A DNA stretch of 64,000 nt, taken from assembly GCF_014385165.1 (NCBI RefSeq), contig NZ_JACRTF010000001.1, positions 1,178,001-1,242,000 of the forward strand, read 5' to 3'. The notes under the pieces were generated by a model that saw only the letters and a program-made list of their open reading frames with translations, searched no databases and had not been told where the DNA came from. A program made the translations under genes and the position numbers. Below are positions 51,821 to 61,065 of the stretch, one piece after another (within the stretch, counting starts at the first letter, position 1; each line of letters opens with the position of its first letter). The stretch is from Jilunia laotingensis. GTDB taxonomy: Bacteria; Bacteroidota; Bacteroidia; Bacteroidales; Bacteroidaceae.

Positions 51821-52720
51821 TTAAAGTACAACCAGCCCTTTACGGATCTGCCATGAATCGGCTGTAATAACTGCTTCCAGCTTGGTTGGCCTAATCACAA
51901 CATTCACTTCTGTGCCACTTTGGGCTTTTACCTCGGTATCTACCATCAATCGGGCTATTCCGTCCGCAAAGAGTTTGACTACCAAATTATCTTCCAATCC
52001 GGTAGCTGAGTCGGTGGACGCAGGCATTACTTTATTCCTCGAAATGTATTCATCGCTGTCCTTTAAATAAGAAAAATTGTCCTCTATTATAATCCCGCCA
52101 CCGGATTGTTTATCTCCGGCTACTTCATACGAATACGACGATCCTTCGATGTTTACACTAAGTTTCCCGGGATATTGAGTCCTAAAATCATTCCCGTCTT
52201 CTATTATGACGGTAATAGTGCATAACTGTTGTTTGACATCAACATTGAGAGTCCTTTCTTCCAAAGGGTTCTGATTGAACATCAAGCTTTTTAGAAAAAA
52301 ATCCCGGGCAGAACCACTATACGCGTGGGACTGTCGAGTCAGCCTCTCACCCATGATAAACCTTGCAGTCGAATAATTCTCGTCATCAAGGCATACCGGT
52401 GAAAGTTTATTTACAGCCTCATCTCCGGATAATGACCATGCTACCAGATAAGTATTTCCGACATATTGCTGTTCTATAGAATAGGGCTTCCCTCCTTTTA
52501 TATTTTCATAAGGAATATGCAATGCCTCTATTTTTTTGCCTTCGCTATCATACAGATATAATTCGATATCACTGGCCACCAAGCGGTCAAAGTTAGCCGT
52601 ACTCCCGTCATTCGTGAAGATCAGATTCAAAGACTCACCATCACAACCATCGTGGGGCCCTTCGTAAGTGCATCCAAAACAGGATAACATTATCAATAAT
52701 ATCAGAAATACTTTCTTCAC
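51821..52720 (-). CDS. FimB/Mfa2-family fimbrial anchor subunit
   Basis: A 299-aa lipoprotein (MLSCFGC lipobox). After it come the short loop CDGESLNLIFTNDGS and strand pairs typical of the FimB/Mfa2 family (DIELYLYDSEGKKIEALHIP, YVGNTYLVAWSLSG), with a C-terminal end VNVVIRPTKLEAVITADSW. The family anchors and limits the length of the fimbrium in the outer membrane. It is separated from the major subunit gene by a hairpin at 52753-52780. Confidence 0.8.
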   Translation of the reverse strand: MKKVFLILLIMLSCFGCTYEGPHDGCDGESLNLIFTNDGSTANFDRLVASDIELYLYDSEGKKIEALHIPYENIKGGKPYSIEQQYVGNTYLVAWSLSGDEAVNKLSPVCLDDENYSTARFIMGERLTRQSHAYSGSARDFFLKSLMFNQNPLEERTLNVDVKQQLCTITVIIEDGNDFRTQYPGKLSVNIEGSSYSYEVAGDKQSGGGIIIEDNFSYLKDSDEYISRNKVMPASTDSATGLEDNLVVKLFADGIARLMVDTEVKAQSGTEVNVVIRPTKLEAVITADSWQIRKGLVVL

Positions 52721-52752
52721 GGTATAATAATTTTCTGTTAATCGTTTGTTAT

Positions 52753-52780
52753 TCCCGAAGGGATATAATACCCTTCGGGA
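52753..52780 (-). terminator. Hairpin after the major fimbrial subunit gene, possible attenuator
   Basis: TCCCGAAGGG (52753-52762) and CCCTTCGGGA (52771-52780) pair perfectly over 10 bp around an 8-nt loop. The stem is followed on the minus strand by an A-rich rather than T-rich stretch, so termination may be partial. It lies between the major subunit and the anchor gene. Confidence 0.6.
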
Positions 52781-52809
52781 GAATTAGTAATCGGTTATAT
52801 AGGTACTAA

Positions 52810-54021
52810 TTACAAATCAACATTTTCAGTTCTGACATCCCAGTTGGCGACTTCAATATTGATGGTAATCGTACTTTCGGTCGGATCGACTACCGGACCT
52901 TCATTTTCAGCCTCCTTCGGAGTGGACCAACCTACGGTTTTGATATCATTCATCGTTATACGATAGATGCTGTTACGGTAGATTTTCCAAATATCATCTT
53001 TCAATAGATTGACTCTCCAATAACGAGTGACAGCACTTACTCCTGTCCCGGAGAATGTCCCTTGAATAATGAGAGCCACTACTTCATCTTTATTAAAAAC
53101 TGTCGCAGCCGATCCGTCACCACCTTGTATGGTAGAAGGTATGCATTCGTATACATAAACCGGCTTAGCATATGCGGCCGGCAAGAAACCGTTTGTAGTT
53201 TCACTGGCATCATCATTTTGTACAGAATATACAGTTTCGACAGTTCTCCCATCGGTAGAAAAGGTTGTTTTGAAATTGGAGGCAGTTGCAAAACGCTTCC
53301 AATTATCTAGATTTTCATATTCAAAAGCCAGCGATTGGTTGATACCATTAATTACCATATAACCGTTGAATGTCCATGCAAGATCACTTGGAACGGTTCC
53401 GCTTTCATCAAGACCCAGTATTTTAAGCAAATCGGCCTTAGGAGCAGTAATTTGACTTGCAGGATCGACCTTAGGACTTTCAATCTTACTCAGTAAACGG
53501 CGAACAGAAAGGTTCAAGGTATTTGTTTCACCTTCCACGACATTGACCGTACCTTCTGCAGCCATAGAAAATCCGGTTGCGTCACTTACATCGGTACGGG
53601 AGTTTGAGCCACCCAAAGAAAGTTCTTTATATAAACTGCTTTCCTTGAAATTAGCTAAAGAAGCAGGAGCAGATGAAGGCTCACCCAAATTTTGATTTAC
53701 AGCCGTAAAGACTGTAAGATTCCCGGCATTTACCAAAAAGGTGTACTGGCTATTGGGAGTCAATGCTGTGGGCTTATAATATTTTTGGTAAGACCCATCA
53801 CCATTGAAGACGAAGAATTCTAATGACTTAATGTCATTTTCTTTAGCCGAGCCGGCTTCATCTCCGGTCAAAGCCCGGGTACCGACATTTCCTTTTACGT
53901 TAATGGTAATTGCAGCTAATCCACCTTGGTCAGGAGCCGGATTCAAATTGTTGTCGGAATCACTACAGGATAGCAAAGCGAATGCAGTTGCATAAACTGC
54001 CAAGATTTTTTTAATTTTCAT
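52810..54021 (-). CDS. Mfa1-like major fimbrial subunit
   Basis: A 403-aa lipoprotein precursor: signal ending AFALLSC, N-terminal IKGNVGTRALTGDEAGSAKE region in which an Arg (TRAL) may be the protease cleavage site that frees the mature fimbrillin, KSLEFFVFNGDGSYQKYY, and the LNLSVRRLLSKIESPKV core. The end (TESTITINIEVANWDVRTEN) provides the last strand typical of FimA/Mfa1 (P_gingi_FimA). It should polymerise into the fimbrial shaft. The fimbrial operon lies behind it, with a hairpin right after the gene that could raise its expression over the minor subunits. Confidence 0.82.
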   Translation of the reverse strand: MKIKKILAVYATAFALLSCSDSDNNLNPAPDQGGLAAITINVKGNVGTRALTGDEAGSAKENDIKSLEFFVFNGDGSYQKYYKPTALTPNSQYTFLVNAGNLTVFTAVNQNLGEPSSAPASLANFKESSLYKELSLGGSNSRTDVSDATGFSMAAEGTVNVVEGETNTLNLSVRRLLSKIESPKVDPASQITAPKADLLKILGLDESGTVPSDLAWTFNGYMVINGINQSLAFEYENLDNWKRFATASNFKTTFSTDGRTVETVYSVQNDDASETTNGFLPAAYAKPVYVYECIPSTIQGGDGSAATVFNKDEVVALIIQGTFSGTGVSAVTRYWRVNLLKDDIWKIYRNSIYRITMNDIKTVGWSTPKEAENEGPVVDPTESTITINIEVANWDVRTENVDL

Positions 54022-54072
54022 AATTCTAAAGTTTAGTTATTAATGTTGTTTTCAAGACTATTACAGATGGCT

Positions 54073-55209
54073 TTATTTAGTTTTCTGATCTATATTTTCA
54101 TAAAAGACTTTGATACAAGTACCCGAACGTAACTTCGGGAAAAAGTTCTTTAGCATATAACGGTAAGGGACACCACCTTTCAGACCCATCAGTTCGATTC
54201 TTCGACTTTGCTTTCCATTGCTTCCTTTAATCGTGTTGGAATCAATGATAGGAAGAACTTCTTCTTTATATGGCATATCAGATTCATCCACCATCCGATA
54301 CAAGCCGAACCAATCAATTCCTCCATTGATCATCTCGAACGATTTCTTATCAATTTTCGTTCTTTGTATCAGATAGTCTCTTAGCGCAATAGCGCGCTTT
54401 TCCGCAAAATCTAAATTCATACGATAATCGCCTTCAGGAGATGCATAACCGACAATAAGGATATCAGTAACCCGGCTATCCGGAGAGTGATTGATTTTAT
54501 CAATAGTGGAAACTAATAAATCAAGATTCTGCTCATTATCCTGATAGCCGGAATCTATCATCGAAGATCCTGATTTGAATAAAATGGAAACAGACTTATT
54601 ACCGTTTTCCTTACCAAACTCAGACCTCTTGGAAATAGCAGTAAGAAAATTATAGTCTTGTGACAATCTTTCAGCAGTAGTCTGAACTGGCGTAATCTCT
54701 TTGATAATTTCTATAATTTCGACATCAGGGTCTTGAAGGATTCTACCGTCTACGGTTGCTGTTGTCAGCATGGCCCGTTTGGTACATATTTTAGTTGAAC
54801 TCTCAAAAGCAAGTATACTCCCTTTCATCCAGTCTTCATATTTCATCTTAGCATTGTATACAAGCATCTGTTTATAGCCTACCACTTTCATGCTTTTCTG
54901 GTAATATAAACTTCGGATAAAAGATATTTTACCCCTTTTCCCTACTATTGCAAAAGGGAGAAACTCTGCCTGGTGAGTTCCATCGGATATGACAGGAGTC
55001 ACCAAAATGACCTCTTTCTTCTTGATAGAGAATTGGTCGGGAACGAAATTAAAACTGAGTTCTATGCTGTCGCCTAGATTTTTCACCTGAATATTTGTAA
55101 TTAATAATCGTCCTCTATCGGGTTCTCCACATGCTGCCGCATTCGTATGAAACGATAGTAGTAATAAAAAGAGTGAAATTATAATTATGGAATGATTTGT
55201 TAGTCTCAT
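54073..55209 (-). CDS. DUF3868 protein with C-terminal OmpA-like domain
   Basis: A 378-aa secreted protein (signal LLLLLSFHTNAAAC). The N-terminal half matches DUF3868 (RLLITNIQVKNLGDSIELSF..., EVILVTPVISDGTHQAEFLP); the C-terminal half is OmpA-like (VSILFKSGSSMIDSGYQDNE, ILIVGYASPEGDYRMNLDFA, EKRAIALRDYLI), which binds peptidoglycan. Such proteins accompany Bacteroides fimbrial operons. It lies between the DUF3575 and major subunit genes and may help place fimbriae at the cell wall. Confidence 0.8.
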   Translation of the reverse strand: MRLTNHSIIIISLFLLLLSFHTNAAACGEPDRGRLLITNIQVKNLGDSIELSFNFVPDQFSIKKKEVILVTPVISDGTHQAEFLPFAIVGKRGKISFIRSLYYQKSMKVVGYKQMLVYNAKMKYEDWMKGSILAFESSTKICTKRAMLTTATVDGRILQDPDVEIIEIIKEITPVQTTAERLSQDYNFLTAISKRSEFGKENGNKSVSILFKSGSSMIDSGYQDNEQNLDLLVSTIDKINHSPDSRVTDILIVGYASPEGDYRMNLDFAEKRAIALRDYLIQRTKIDKKSFEMINGGIDWFGLYRMVDESDMPYKEEVLPIIDSNTIKGSNGKQSRRIELMGLKGGVPYRYMLKNFFPKLRSGTCIKVFYENIDQKTK

Positions 55210-55220
55210 GACTTTCCTCT

Positions 55221-56048
55221 CTATTTAATATTATAAATCAGCGAAATACCGATCTTAGTTGGTCCGAAAAAGGTCTTAGTGGAATGCTGCGATTCACCAC
55301 AACACCAGTCTCTATTATCTGTCTTGTCAAAATCAAGATGTACTATGCCTACACCGAGAAAAGCCTCAATCGCCCATCTTTTGGATATCAGCCAACTGTA
55401 ACCATAAGTAAATCCGGCACCTACTCCCCACCCTTCGTAACGATAGTCTTTATCAAAGATATTAAAGAGTTTATGACCACCGATATTATATTTGGTTGCA
55501 ATGCCATGTATGCCGATAAAATGTCCATTTGTAGTTTCGCAGAACCAATATCTCAATTCCGGTTGAACCATCCAATGTACCCATTTATCATTATCGCCTT
55601 TTTTCCCTTCACGGTTCCACGGATTATATCCCCCCGTTATATTCAAACTCATCTTCGGACTCACCCCAACTTCTAAGCCTAAATTGGGAGTCAATGTTGC
55701 CGCATATAAAAGATTCGTTTTGATAGCCCAGGACAAGCTTCTTTTTTTCTCTTTCTTCAGAGGGGTTGGCATATTGACTTTTATCATTACATTATCTCCC
55801 AAATGGTTGCTGTTATCAATAATCGTATCGATAATTACTATGCTTTCACGATGCTCCATCTTAAAAGTATCTTTTCCTACTATTATCGGTGTAATCTCAC
55901 ATTCATCTGGACCGAACAAGAGAGATTTAGATATTTCTTTGGACTCAATGCCGATTGAAGCAGGGGAGCAATCCGGAGCCTGCCCGAAAGAACGTCCTAA
56001 TGCCATTCCTATAAAAACAAGCAAAAGCCTATATCTTAAACCTTTCAT
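55221..56048 (-). CDS. DUF3575 outer-membrane protein
   Basis: About 275 aa from ATG at 56048 (MKGLRYRLLLVFIGMALGRSFGQ as signal). After a variable loop region it contains the DUF3575 pattern: SWAIKTNLLYAATLTPNLGLEVG, MSLNITGGYNPWN, HWMVQPELRYWFCETTNGHF, YRYEGWGVGAGFTYGYSWLI and a final strand. This family forms small beta-barrels encoded first in fimbrial operons. Twelve bp separate it from the DUF3868 gene. Confidence 0.8.
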   Translation of the reverse strand: MKGLRYRLLLVFIGMALGRSFGQAPDCSPASIGIESKEISKSLLFGPDECEITPIIVGKDTFKMEHRESIVIIDTIIDNSNHLGDNVMIKVNMPTPLKKEKKRSLSWAIKTNLLYAATLTPNLGLEVGVSPKMSLNITGGYNPWNREGKKGDNDKWVHWMVQPELRYWFCETTNGHFIGIHGIATKYNIGGHKLFNIFDKDYRYEGWGVGAGFTYGYSWLISKRWAIEAFLGVGIVHLDFDKTDNRDWCCGESQHSTKTFFGPTKIGISLIYNIK

Positions 56049-56084
56049 TCTATTTTTAATAACATACCGCATAATAACTGCCAC

Positions 56085-56683
56085 AGTTTAATCATTAATT
56101 ATTATTTACGTCATATCCAAACAATACAGAGAATCCAGAAGAGACTATTGTCACTTCTGCTACACTGTTTTGCTATTAAATTCGAGAGAGTTTTTAATGG
56201 ACTGATCTATCACTTACGTCCAGCACTATTAACATCTGACGATATATTTACCTATATGCACTATATTGCAAGTTACTATCAGGCTATGTGATTCTCTAAC
56301 ATCAATAAGTATTGATTTGTTTTCAGAAAAAATGAATACTTTGTTTTTTAAATATCAGCATTGTCCTTTTTGTAATGTATATTTCTTCTTTTTCAAAACA
56401 AATATACACACCTTTTCTATTACAATAATTCACATAGGCCAGCCTACAATATTGACTTGCCGACTATGAAGTTAATTAATCTTTTGCAAGAAAAAAAATA
56501 TAGCTTTTATGCTGATGTTTATTGTCTATAGTGATAGTATTGAATGCAATCTAGGTAAACTATTCTATAATTAATAATTTATTGGCAATATTAGCTATGA
56601 TGAGGTTCTATCCCGCAAGTGCTATATTGGCATTTGAGGTAAATCTAAGGTAAATTAAAAAAGAATCTTCACAAGCAATTACA
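56085..56683. other. Gene-free AT-rich stretch upstream of the fimbrial operon
   Basis: These 600 bp contain no convincing gene on either strand. A CAAATATA (minus-strand TATATTTG) lies at about 56398-56405 without a -33 box at the right distance. No clear paired inverted repeats of the kind that flank invertible promoters were found by eye, and no recombinase gene is near. Confidence 0.4.
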
Positions 56684-58624
56684 TCAATTTACAGTAAGCC
56701 GATCCGTATTCATACGAACCATATACTGTTGAATCATTGCTTTTAATTCGGCCTCCATGGATGTCTGTAATTCCGGAAAAGAATCCAACAAGTTGTGTTC
56801 CAACAAACGGTCGGATACGAAATCATAAAAAGCAATGGATTTCTCACCATCGAATTGAAGAAGATACTTGCCTTTATGATATTGATATACGCCATTCACA
56901 TAGTTCACAGCATAAGTTTGCGCTGGCGGAGTAGTCAATAAATCACATCCGAAAGAGACGTAAGGCTGGTCGTATCCCAAATAGTTCAAGACAGTAGGCA
57001 TGATATCGATCTGTTGGGCAATGGCATCAATATGCCCTTTCAAATCACCTCCGGGATAATAGAAAATAATCGGAACGGCAAATGTTCCGCTTTCTGTCAT
57101 ATATTCAGGATGCTCTGTCTGATTGGTGTGATCAGCGGTGATCACAAATAGAGTATTATTAAACCAAGCTTCGCGCGAAGCAGTTTCAAAGAAACGCTTC
57201 AATGCATAATCCGAATAACCTATGCACTGATGAATAGGTAAGGTGCCCTTCGGGAACTTTCCTTCATATTTCTTAGGTACAACATAAGGATGATGGGAAG
57301 ACGCGCTAAACAGTGCGGCTGCAAAAGGTTGTTTGAAATCTGAAAGCTTATCAGCAAAAAACTGAAAAAACTCCTCGTCCCATATAGCCCAGCGGCCATC
57401 GAAATCATCGTCATTATCATATTCCGTTCTCCCGTAATAGTCCTGAAAACCTGTAGCACGAGAGAAGGCTTCAAAGCCCATCGACCCGTTTTCAGCACCA
57501 TGAAAGAAAGCAGTATAATAATCTTTCTTTCGCAGTTCACCGGCAATCCCCGATACTTTATTCATAGAAGCGGGAGTCAAGAAAAAAGGTTCTACGAACA
57601 TAGGTATTCCAGACAATATGGAAGGCATTCCATCAATACTCTTCCGACCGTTTGCAAAGGAATATTCAAATGTCAGGCTCTTAGATATCAACGAGTCTAG
57701 AAATGGAGTATAACCGGTATAAGTCCCACCATCCAAATCCTTGTTCAAAGCTCCGATGTATTCCTTTCCAAAACTTTCCATGATGAATACCACTACATTC
57801 AACGGCCGGAATGTGATACTGTCGGCAGGTTGATGGACAGGTGAATAGATAGCTTCCATTGTCGCATCATCATTATAATATGCAGGAACGACAAAAGGTT
57901 TCTTGCCAATGGTACGGATCATGGCAAAAGGAGTGTTTAGCACTAAAGCTGTTTCAATGGGACGATTTACATATTGATTAGCATTACTTACGGTTATAGG
58001 ACGTACCGCAGCCCCAATACCGCCACGCATGCCGAAAATACAAAAAGGAATGATAGCAACCAAACACATTAATTGAACACCATAGTATCCCCATAGATTC
58101 GTTTTTCCGAACGTACCGAAAGGCTTCCGGTAAAGCTTGAACATACCATAGATTAATACGATAGCTAATAATGTCAAATACCAATGGTTCAAGATTTCTA
58201 TGCCGATAATTCCGGCTATGTTATTTTCGTGACTGAATTCGTTAAAAATAGAAGCCGTAGTTCTCCGATTAGTGAACTGGAAATAAACAGTATCCATCAG
58301 ATTCATAATCAAAGCCATGCTATTAGTGAAGATGAACACACCTTTTACTACTTGCTGATAACGCTTTGACTCTTTGTAATGCAACGGTATAAACATCAGG
58401 AAGATGTATAAAGCGTTGATATAAATAATTGCCGATGTGTCAAAAACAAGTCCTCCACGCACGATAGTCATCAATTCCGTTCCTGTCAATTCCGCATAAT
58501 ATGAATGGTTTACCCACAAAAAAACAAACCGGCAAAGCATAAACAGAAAATAAGAAAGTGCCAGATTACAGATGCCGGCAAGCACCACACGCACATAGGG
58601 CATGAAAGAAAAGGATTGCTTCAT
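56684..58624 (-). CDS. LtaS/sulfatase-type membrane phosphotransferase
   Basis: A 646-aa protein with five membrane helices in the first ~230 residues (VVLAGICNLALSYFLFMLC..., LYIFLMFIPLHY, WYLTLLAIVLIYGMFKL) and a sulfatase-like extracellular domain. The latter has NVVVFIMESFGKEYIGAL (metal site), FANGRKSIDGMPSILSGIP (nucleophile Ser/Thr region), SSHHPYVVPKKYEGK and VITADHTNQTEH (metal-binding). The fold transfers phosphoglycerol, phosphoethanolamine or cleaves sulfates; modification of lipid A, LPS or glycan is the likely job in Bacteroides. Monocistronic. Confidence 0.82.
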   Translation of the reverse strand: MKQSFSFMPYVRVVLAGICNLALSYFLFMLCRFVFLWVNHSYYAELTGTELMTIVRGGLVFDTSAIIYINALYIFLMFIPLHYKESKRYQQVVKGVFIFTNSMALIMNLMDTVYFQFTNRRTTASIFNEFSHENNIAGIIGIEILNHWYLTLLAIVLIYGMFKLYRKPFGTFGKTNLWGYYGVQLMCLVAIIPFCIFGMRGGIGAAVRPITVSNANQYVNRPIETALVLNTPFAMIRTIGKKPFVVPAYYNDDATMEAIYSPVHQPADSITFRPLNVVVFIMESFGKEYIGALNKDLDGGTYTGYTPFLDSLISKSLTFEYSFANGRKSIDGMPSILSGIPMFVEPFFLTPASMNKVSGIAGELRKKDYYTAFFHGAENGSMGFEAFSRATGFQDYYGRTEYDNDDDFDGRWAIWDEEFFQFFADKLSDFKQPFAAALFSASSHHPYVVPKKYEGKFPKGTLPIHQCIGYSDYALKRFFETASREAWFNNTLFVITADHTNQTEHPEYMTESGTFAVPIIFYYPGGDLKGHIDAIAQQIDIMPTVLNYLGYDQPYVSFGCDLLTTPPAQTYAVNYVNGVYQYHKGKYLLQFDGEKSIAFYDFVSDRLLEHNLLDSFPELQTSMEAELKAMIQQYMVRMNTDRLTVN

Positions 58625-58653
58625 ATCAATGTAAAATCATAATATAACAGCCA

Positions 58654-58661
58654 CAAATGTA
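58654..58661 (-). promoter_or_regulatory. -7 element for the LtaS-type gene
   Basis: The minus strand reads TACATTTG 30 bp ahead of the ATG of the LtaS-type gene; the -33 box is weak. Confidence 0.4.
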
Positions 58662-58703
58662 ATATATTTAATCGGTTCTGCCATTAAAATGCTTAAAAAC
58701 ACT

Positions 58704-58711
58704 TACCTTTG
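58704..58711 (+). promoter_or_regulatory. -7 element for the GT4 gene at 58742
   Basis: TACCTTTG, a good -7 match, lies 30 bp before the ATG at 58742 and overlaps a longer in-frame ORF start at 58709, which supports the downstream ATG. Confidence 0.45.
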
Positions 58712-58741
58712 CCTAATGACGAACTCCAAACTATAAAACGA

Positions 58742-59872
58742 ATGAAAATAGCTTTTGACGCCAAAAGAGCTGCCCAAAACCGTACAGGGCTTGGCAACTA
58801 CAGCCGCTTTGTAATTGAAGGTTTAAGCCATTATTACCCAGAGAATGAATATCTGTTGTATACACCGAACGAACGAAAAGCACGTTTATTCGGTGATCTG
58901 ACTCAACAGAAGAATTGCACGATCTGCTATCCCGACAAAATCATTTGGAAAAAGCTATCCGCTTTATGGCGTATCAGCGGCATCAAAAGCCAATTACGGA
59001 ATGACCGTCCCGCCATATTTCACGGATTGAGCAACGAACTTCCATTGGGTATCGAACGCCTGAAAGAGACCAAAAGCATAGTTACCATTCATGACCTTAT
59101 CTTTTTCCATTATCCGGAGTTCTATGCTCCTATCGACCGGAAAATCTACGCTTATAAATTCGGGAGGGCCTGTAAAGTAGCAGATAGCATTATAGCTGTA
59201 AGCGAGTGTACGAAACGCGACATCATCCAGTATTATGGAATACCAGATGAAAAAATAAAAGTAATTTACCAAGGATGTGACGAGAGCTTTCTTCATACTG
59301 CGAACGATAAAGTAAAAGAAGAAGCGAGAAAGTCATATAATTTGCCTTCGAAATATTTGTTATATGTAGGCAGCATTGAGAGCAGAAAAAATCTACTGTT
59401 GATTGTAAAAGCTTTGGAAAAAGCGAAGTGCGATCTTCCTCTGATTGCTATCGGCAAGCATACGCCTTATGCCGATGAAGTATGGCAGTATGCTATCAAA
59501 CATGAATTATCCGAAAGAATTTTCATGCTTCACAATGTCCCGTTCCGCTATTTTCCTGCTATTTATCAGATGGCTTCACTATTTATCTATCCAAGCTTTT
59601 TTGAAGGGTTCGGTATACCGATATTGGAAGCACTCAATAGTAGAGTTCCTGTAATCGGCGCTACCGGCTCGTGCCTTGAAGAAGCCGGAGGCCCGGATTC
59701 GATTTACGTCCATCCCGAGGATGCCGATGGCATGGCTAATGCTATCGATCGTATCATAAGCGATCAAAAACTGCAACAGAACATGATTGAAAAAGGCGTA
59801 GAATATGCCCGGCGATTTGAACAAAAACAGCTAACAAGAGAAATGATAGGACTTTACCATTCGTTACTATAG
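58742..59872 (+). CDS. GT4-family glycosyltransferase
   Basis: About 376 aa from ATG at 58742 (MKIAFDAKRAAQNRTGLGNY). It is a GT-B enzyme: HGLSNELPLG, SIVTIHDLIFFHYPEFYAPI, YLLYVGSIESRKNLLLIVKA (donor side), and SLFIYPSFFEGFGIPILEAL (EX7E). It belongs to the mannosyl/rhamnosyl-transferase-like GT4 group and is presumably part of LPS core synthesis. It ends at the base before the stop codon of the convergent GT90 gene. Confidence 0.87.
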   Translation: MKIAFDAKRAAQNRTGLGNYSRFVIEGLSHYYPENEYLLYTPNERKARLFGDLTQQKNCTICYPDKIIWKKLSALWRISGIKSQLRNDRPAIFHGLSNELPLGIERLKETKSIVTIHDLIFFHYPEFYAPIDRKIYAYKFGRACKVADSIIAVSECTKRDIIQYYGIPDEKIKVIYQGCDESFLHTANDKVKEEARKSYNLPSKYLLYVGSIESRKNLLLIVKALEKAKCDLPLIAIGKHTPYADEVWQYAIKHELSERIFMLHNVPFRYFPAIYQMASLFIYPSFFEGFGIPILEALNSRVPVIGATGSCLEEAGGPDSIYVHPEDADGMANAIDRIISDQKLQQNMIEKGVEYARRFEQKQLTREMIGLYHSLL

Positions 59873-60874
59873 CTATTCTTGACTGCACAAAAGTTTACTC
59901 TGACCGGTCATACGGAAATACTTGTCAAATACCAGCAGGGAAATTAATTTCTCTCGTTGTTTGTCTTGGAATTGTGCTATCCATTCGTGTGCATGTTGAA
60001 TAATGGTCTGTGCCTCATCGGGATGGTTGATAAAATGCTCCATCCGTTCTTTCAAATCCGAATAATCCGGCTTAATCTCCACATAATGATAATCGGGGAT
60101 AAGTTTTCCTTCCATAAACCAAGTTTCACAAGTAGGCCGGGGCATAACTGCAAGTGAGTTGGAACTCATTACCCATTTCAGATTGCTTGCCACATCATTT
60201 CCTTCAAGGGACAGAACAAACTTATATTCCAAATGCTCCGCCAAAGTTAACATTACTCCTCTCCACTCCGGACGCACGCAATGTTTCCCTACTTCACCCA
60301 CATCGCACGAAGGGTCACCCCACCAACGTTCCAGGAATTCTATCCGTCTTGGCTTTCCTACAACCTCCCCTCTGAAGATTGCCTTATCTTTCTTCTTCAC
60401 AAATGGGATTTTGTCATTCAGGAAAATAAAATGCCGCACTTTATCCATATTCAAAAGAATGGAGTTCTCGTTATTATCGACCAACGGACGACTTTTTACG
60501 ATGGAAGGCTCATCTTGCAAATCGCGTATATCACCAAAAGCAAATTGCCATCTCAATGCGGTGGGGAAATAACGGACAAACTCGTAAGAATCGAAAAAAT
60601 AAACCGATCGATGTCCCTTTCGATGAAAGTCTGCAATTCGTTTTGCTTTACCAGAAAGAGGAGTTTCTTGTGCCAAACGACAATAATAATCAACCCTGGA
60701 AAGAATATATTCCTTATCAGGGCGATCGTCCAACGACTGCAAGATAGCATTCCGCTGCGACCTGTACCAAACATCTGGCAACAAGCATAGGCGCAGGAAG
60801 TTCCTGATATAGTATACTTGCTTACTATTCTTACCGCTATGAAATATATATTTCAATGTCTTACTTCCTACCAT
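59873..60874 (-). CDS. GT90-like glycosyltransferase
   Basis: A 333-aa protein with a GT90/CAP10 layout: YFFDSYEFVRYFPTAL, PSIVKSRPLVDNNENSILLN, KAIFRGEVVGKPRRIEFL, LEYKFVLSLEGNDVASNLKW (donor-binding glutamate and conserved Gly) and VMPRPTCETWFMEGKLIPD. GT90 enzymes add glucose or xylose; in Bacteroidales they occur in LPS gene sets. No signal peptide. Convergent with the GT4 gene, whose stop codon it abuts. Confidence 0.8.
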   Translation of the reverse strand: MVGSKTLKYIFHSGKNSKQVYYIRNFLRLCLLPDVWYRSQRNAILQSLDDRPDKEYILSRVDYYCRLAQETPLSGKAKRIADFHRKGHRSVYFFDSYEFVRYFPTALRWQFAFGDIRDLQDEPSIVKSRPLVDNNENSILLNMDKVRHFIFLNDKIPFVKKKDKAIFRGEVVGKPRRIEFLERWWGDPSCDVGEVGKHCVRPEWRGVMLTLAEHLEYKFVLSLEGNDVASNLKWVMSSNSLAVMPRPTCETWFMEGKLIPDYHYVEIKPDYSDLKERMEHFINHPDEAQTIIQHAHEWIAQFQDKQREKLISLLVFDKYFRMTGQSKLLCSQE

Positions 60875-60998
60875 AAAAGCATTTTTATTATTAAGGTGAG
60901 TTCTATCAATTCAATTTATCCTCTTGTATCAGACAGCAGAACTCTTTAACTGCCCAATTTGTGAGCTTTAGTCTTGCAAATTTAGCGAATATTTTCTA

Positions 60999-61009
60999 CC
61001 CCCCCCCCC
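60999..61009. repeat. C11 homopolymer beside the IS5-type element
   Basis: Eleven consecutive C lie about 55 bp past the transposase stop. Such tracts vary in length. Confidence 0.6.
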
Positions 61010-61010
61010 G

Positions 61011-61048
61011 ATTTTTACAATAATTAACTTGTGTTTGTTGTAAAAATT
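61011..61048 (-). terminator. Hairpin downstream of the IS5-type transposase
   Basis: ATTTTTACAA and TTGTAAAAAT pair perfectly over 10 bp around a 17-nt loop just beyond the transposase stop. It may end the transposase transcript or lie near the IS edge; the terminal inverted repeats could not be fixed by eye. Confidence 0.4.
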
Positions 61049-61065
61049 GGATGTGCAGGCATAAT

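Noticed and set aside
56085..56683. Invertible promoter ahead of the fimbrial operon
   Set aside because: No matching inverted repeats were found around a promoter by eye and no invertase gene is nearby.
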